DNA from: Nitrolancea sp040255925
GTDB taxonomy: Bacteria; Chloroflexota; Chloroflexia; Thermomicrobiales; Thermomicrobiaceae
DNA length: 5,494 nucleotides
Direction: 5' to 3'
Assembly (NCBI GenBank): GCA_040255925.1
Contig: JBDZVX010000150.1
Coordinates: 1-5,494, forward strand
Each line of letters opens with the position of its first letter. The first letter of the stretch is position 1. Of the stretch, positions 5,409-5,494 are shown one piece after another. Below the pieces are notes generated by a model that did not search any database, had not been told where the DNA came from, and saw only the letters and a list, made by a program, of their open reading frames with translations. Position numbers and translations under genes: made by a program.

Positions 5409-5494
5409 TTACCTCCTGTGAGCGAGCAGGCTGGCTACGAAGGTTCGCGATTCACCGCCGCGACGGAGGCGGCGATCACGAGCCGTCATCGTCC
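5409..5494 (-). CDS. possible 3' end of an upstream gene, cut by the right edge
   Basis: One minus-strand frame is open from the window edge to a TAA at 5411-5409; the other two have stops. It would encode an Arg-rich C-terminus (TARDRRLRRGGESRTF, ending AHRR). The stop overlaps the SD of the secreted-protein gene and lies 5 nt before its ATG, as in tightly coupled operons. Against it, 86 bases is short, an Arg-rich frame is common by chance in GC-rich DNA, and an ATG at 5489 could make it a tiny frame. A perfect 6-bp hairpin (5456-5461 with 5469-5474) lies within it. No product can be named. Confidence 0.3.
   Translation of the reverse strand, partial: TMTARDRRLRRGGESRTFVASLLAHRR
5411..5417 (-). 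promoter_or_regulatory. Shine-Dalgarno of the secreted protein
   Basis: The minus strand reads AGGAGGT, 7 nt before the ATG at 5403, a near-perfect ribosome-binding site. Its last T is the first base of a TAA that would end the reading frame at the right edge. Confidence 0.85.

Overview
The window is high-GC bacterial DNA with short intergenic gaps and strong Shine-Dalgarno (SD) sequences. It looks like chromosome of a free-living, high-GC, Gram-positive-like or Chloroflexota-like bacterium. The reasons are a transmembrane Hanks-type Ser/Thr kinase with an extracellular sensor-like domain, a PadR regulator, and a secreted protein whose domain style I loosely associate with Chloroflexota. The phylum is a guess. 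I see no tRNA, rRNA, CRISPR array, insertion sequence or phage gene.

Layout, left to right. (1) Positions 1-70, minus strand: the first codons of a gene leaving the window, with a good SD. (2) 314-952, minus: a PadR-family transcriptional repressor. (3) 953-1186: the padR promoter (TTGACA, 17 bp, TAGCAT) with a 20-bp imperfect palindrome next to its -10. A related palindrome sits upstream of the left-edge gene, so PadR probably controls both itself and that gene. (4) 1187-2731, minus: a complete PknB-type membrane Ser/Thr kinase. (5) 2732-3106: a non-coding gap between divergent genes. (6) 3107-3616, plus: a short nitroreductase-family flavoprotein. (7) 3617-3848: a convergent gap with a long hairpin. 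(8) 3849-4178, minus: an unrecognised 109-residue protein with two 29-residue-spaced Cys motifs and a His-rich tail. (9) 4179-4548: an AT-rich upstream region, then a GC-rich stretch with three perfect stem-loops and no convincing gene. (10) 4549-5403, minus: a secreted protein with two homologous domains, each with a Cys pair. (11) 5404-5494: the strong SD of that gene, fused to the stop codon of a possible upstream reading frame that runs off the right edge.

The genes do not form one pathway. The clearest functional unit is padR, its operators and the gene at the left edge. That arrangement is typical of PadR-controlled transporters or efflux pumps, but the target is almost wholly outside the window. 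The least explained part is 3849-5494, where a small repeat-bearing Cys/His protein follows a secreted tandem-domain protein on the same strand.
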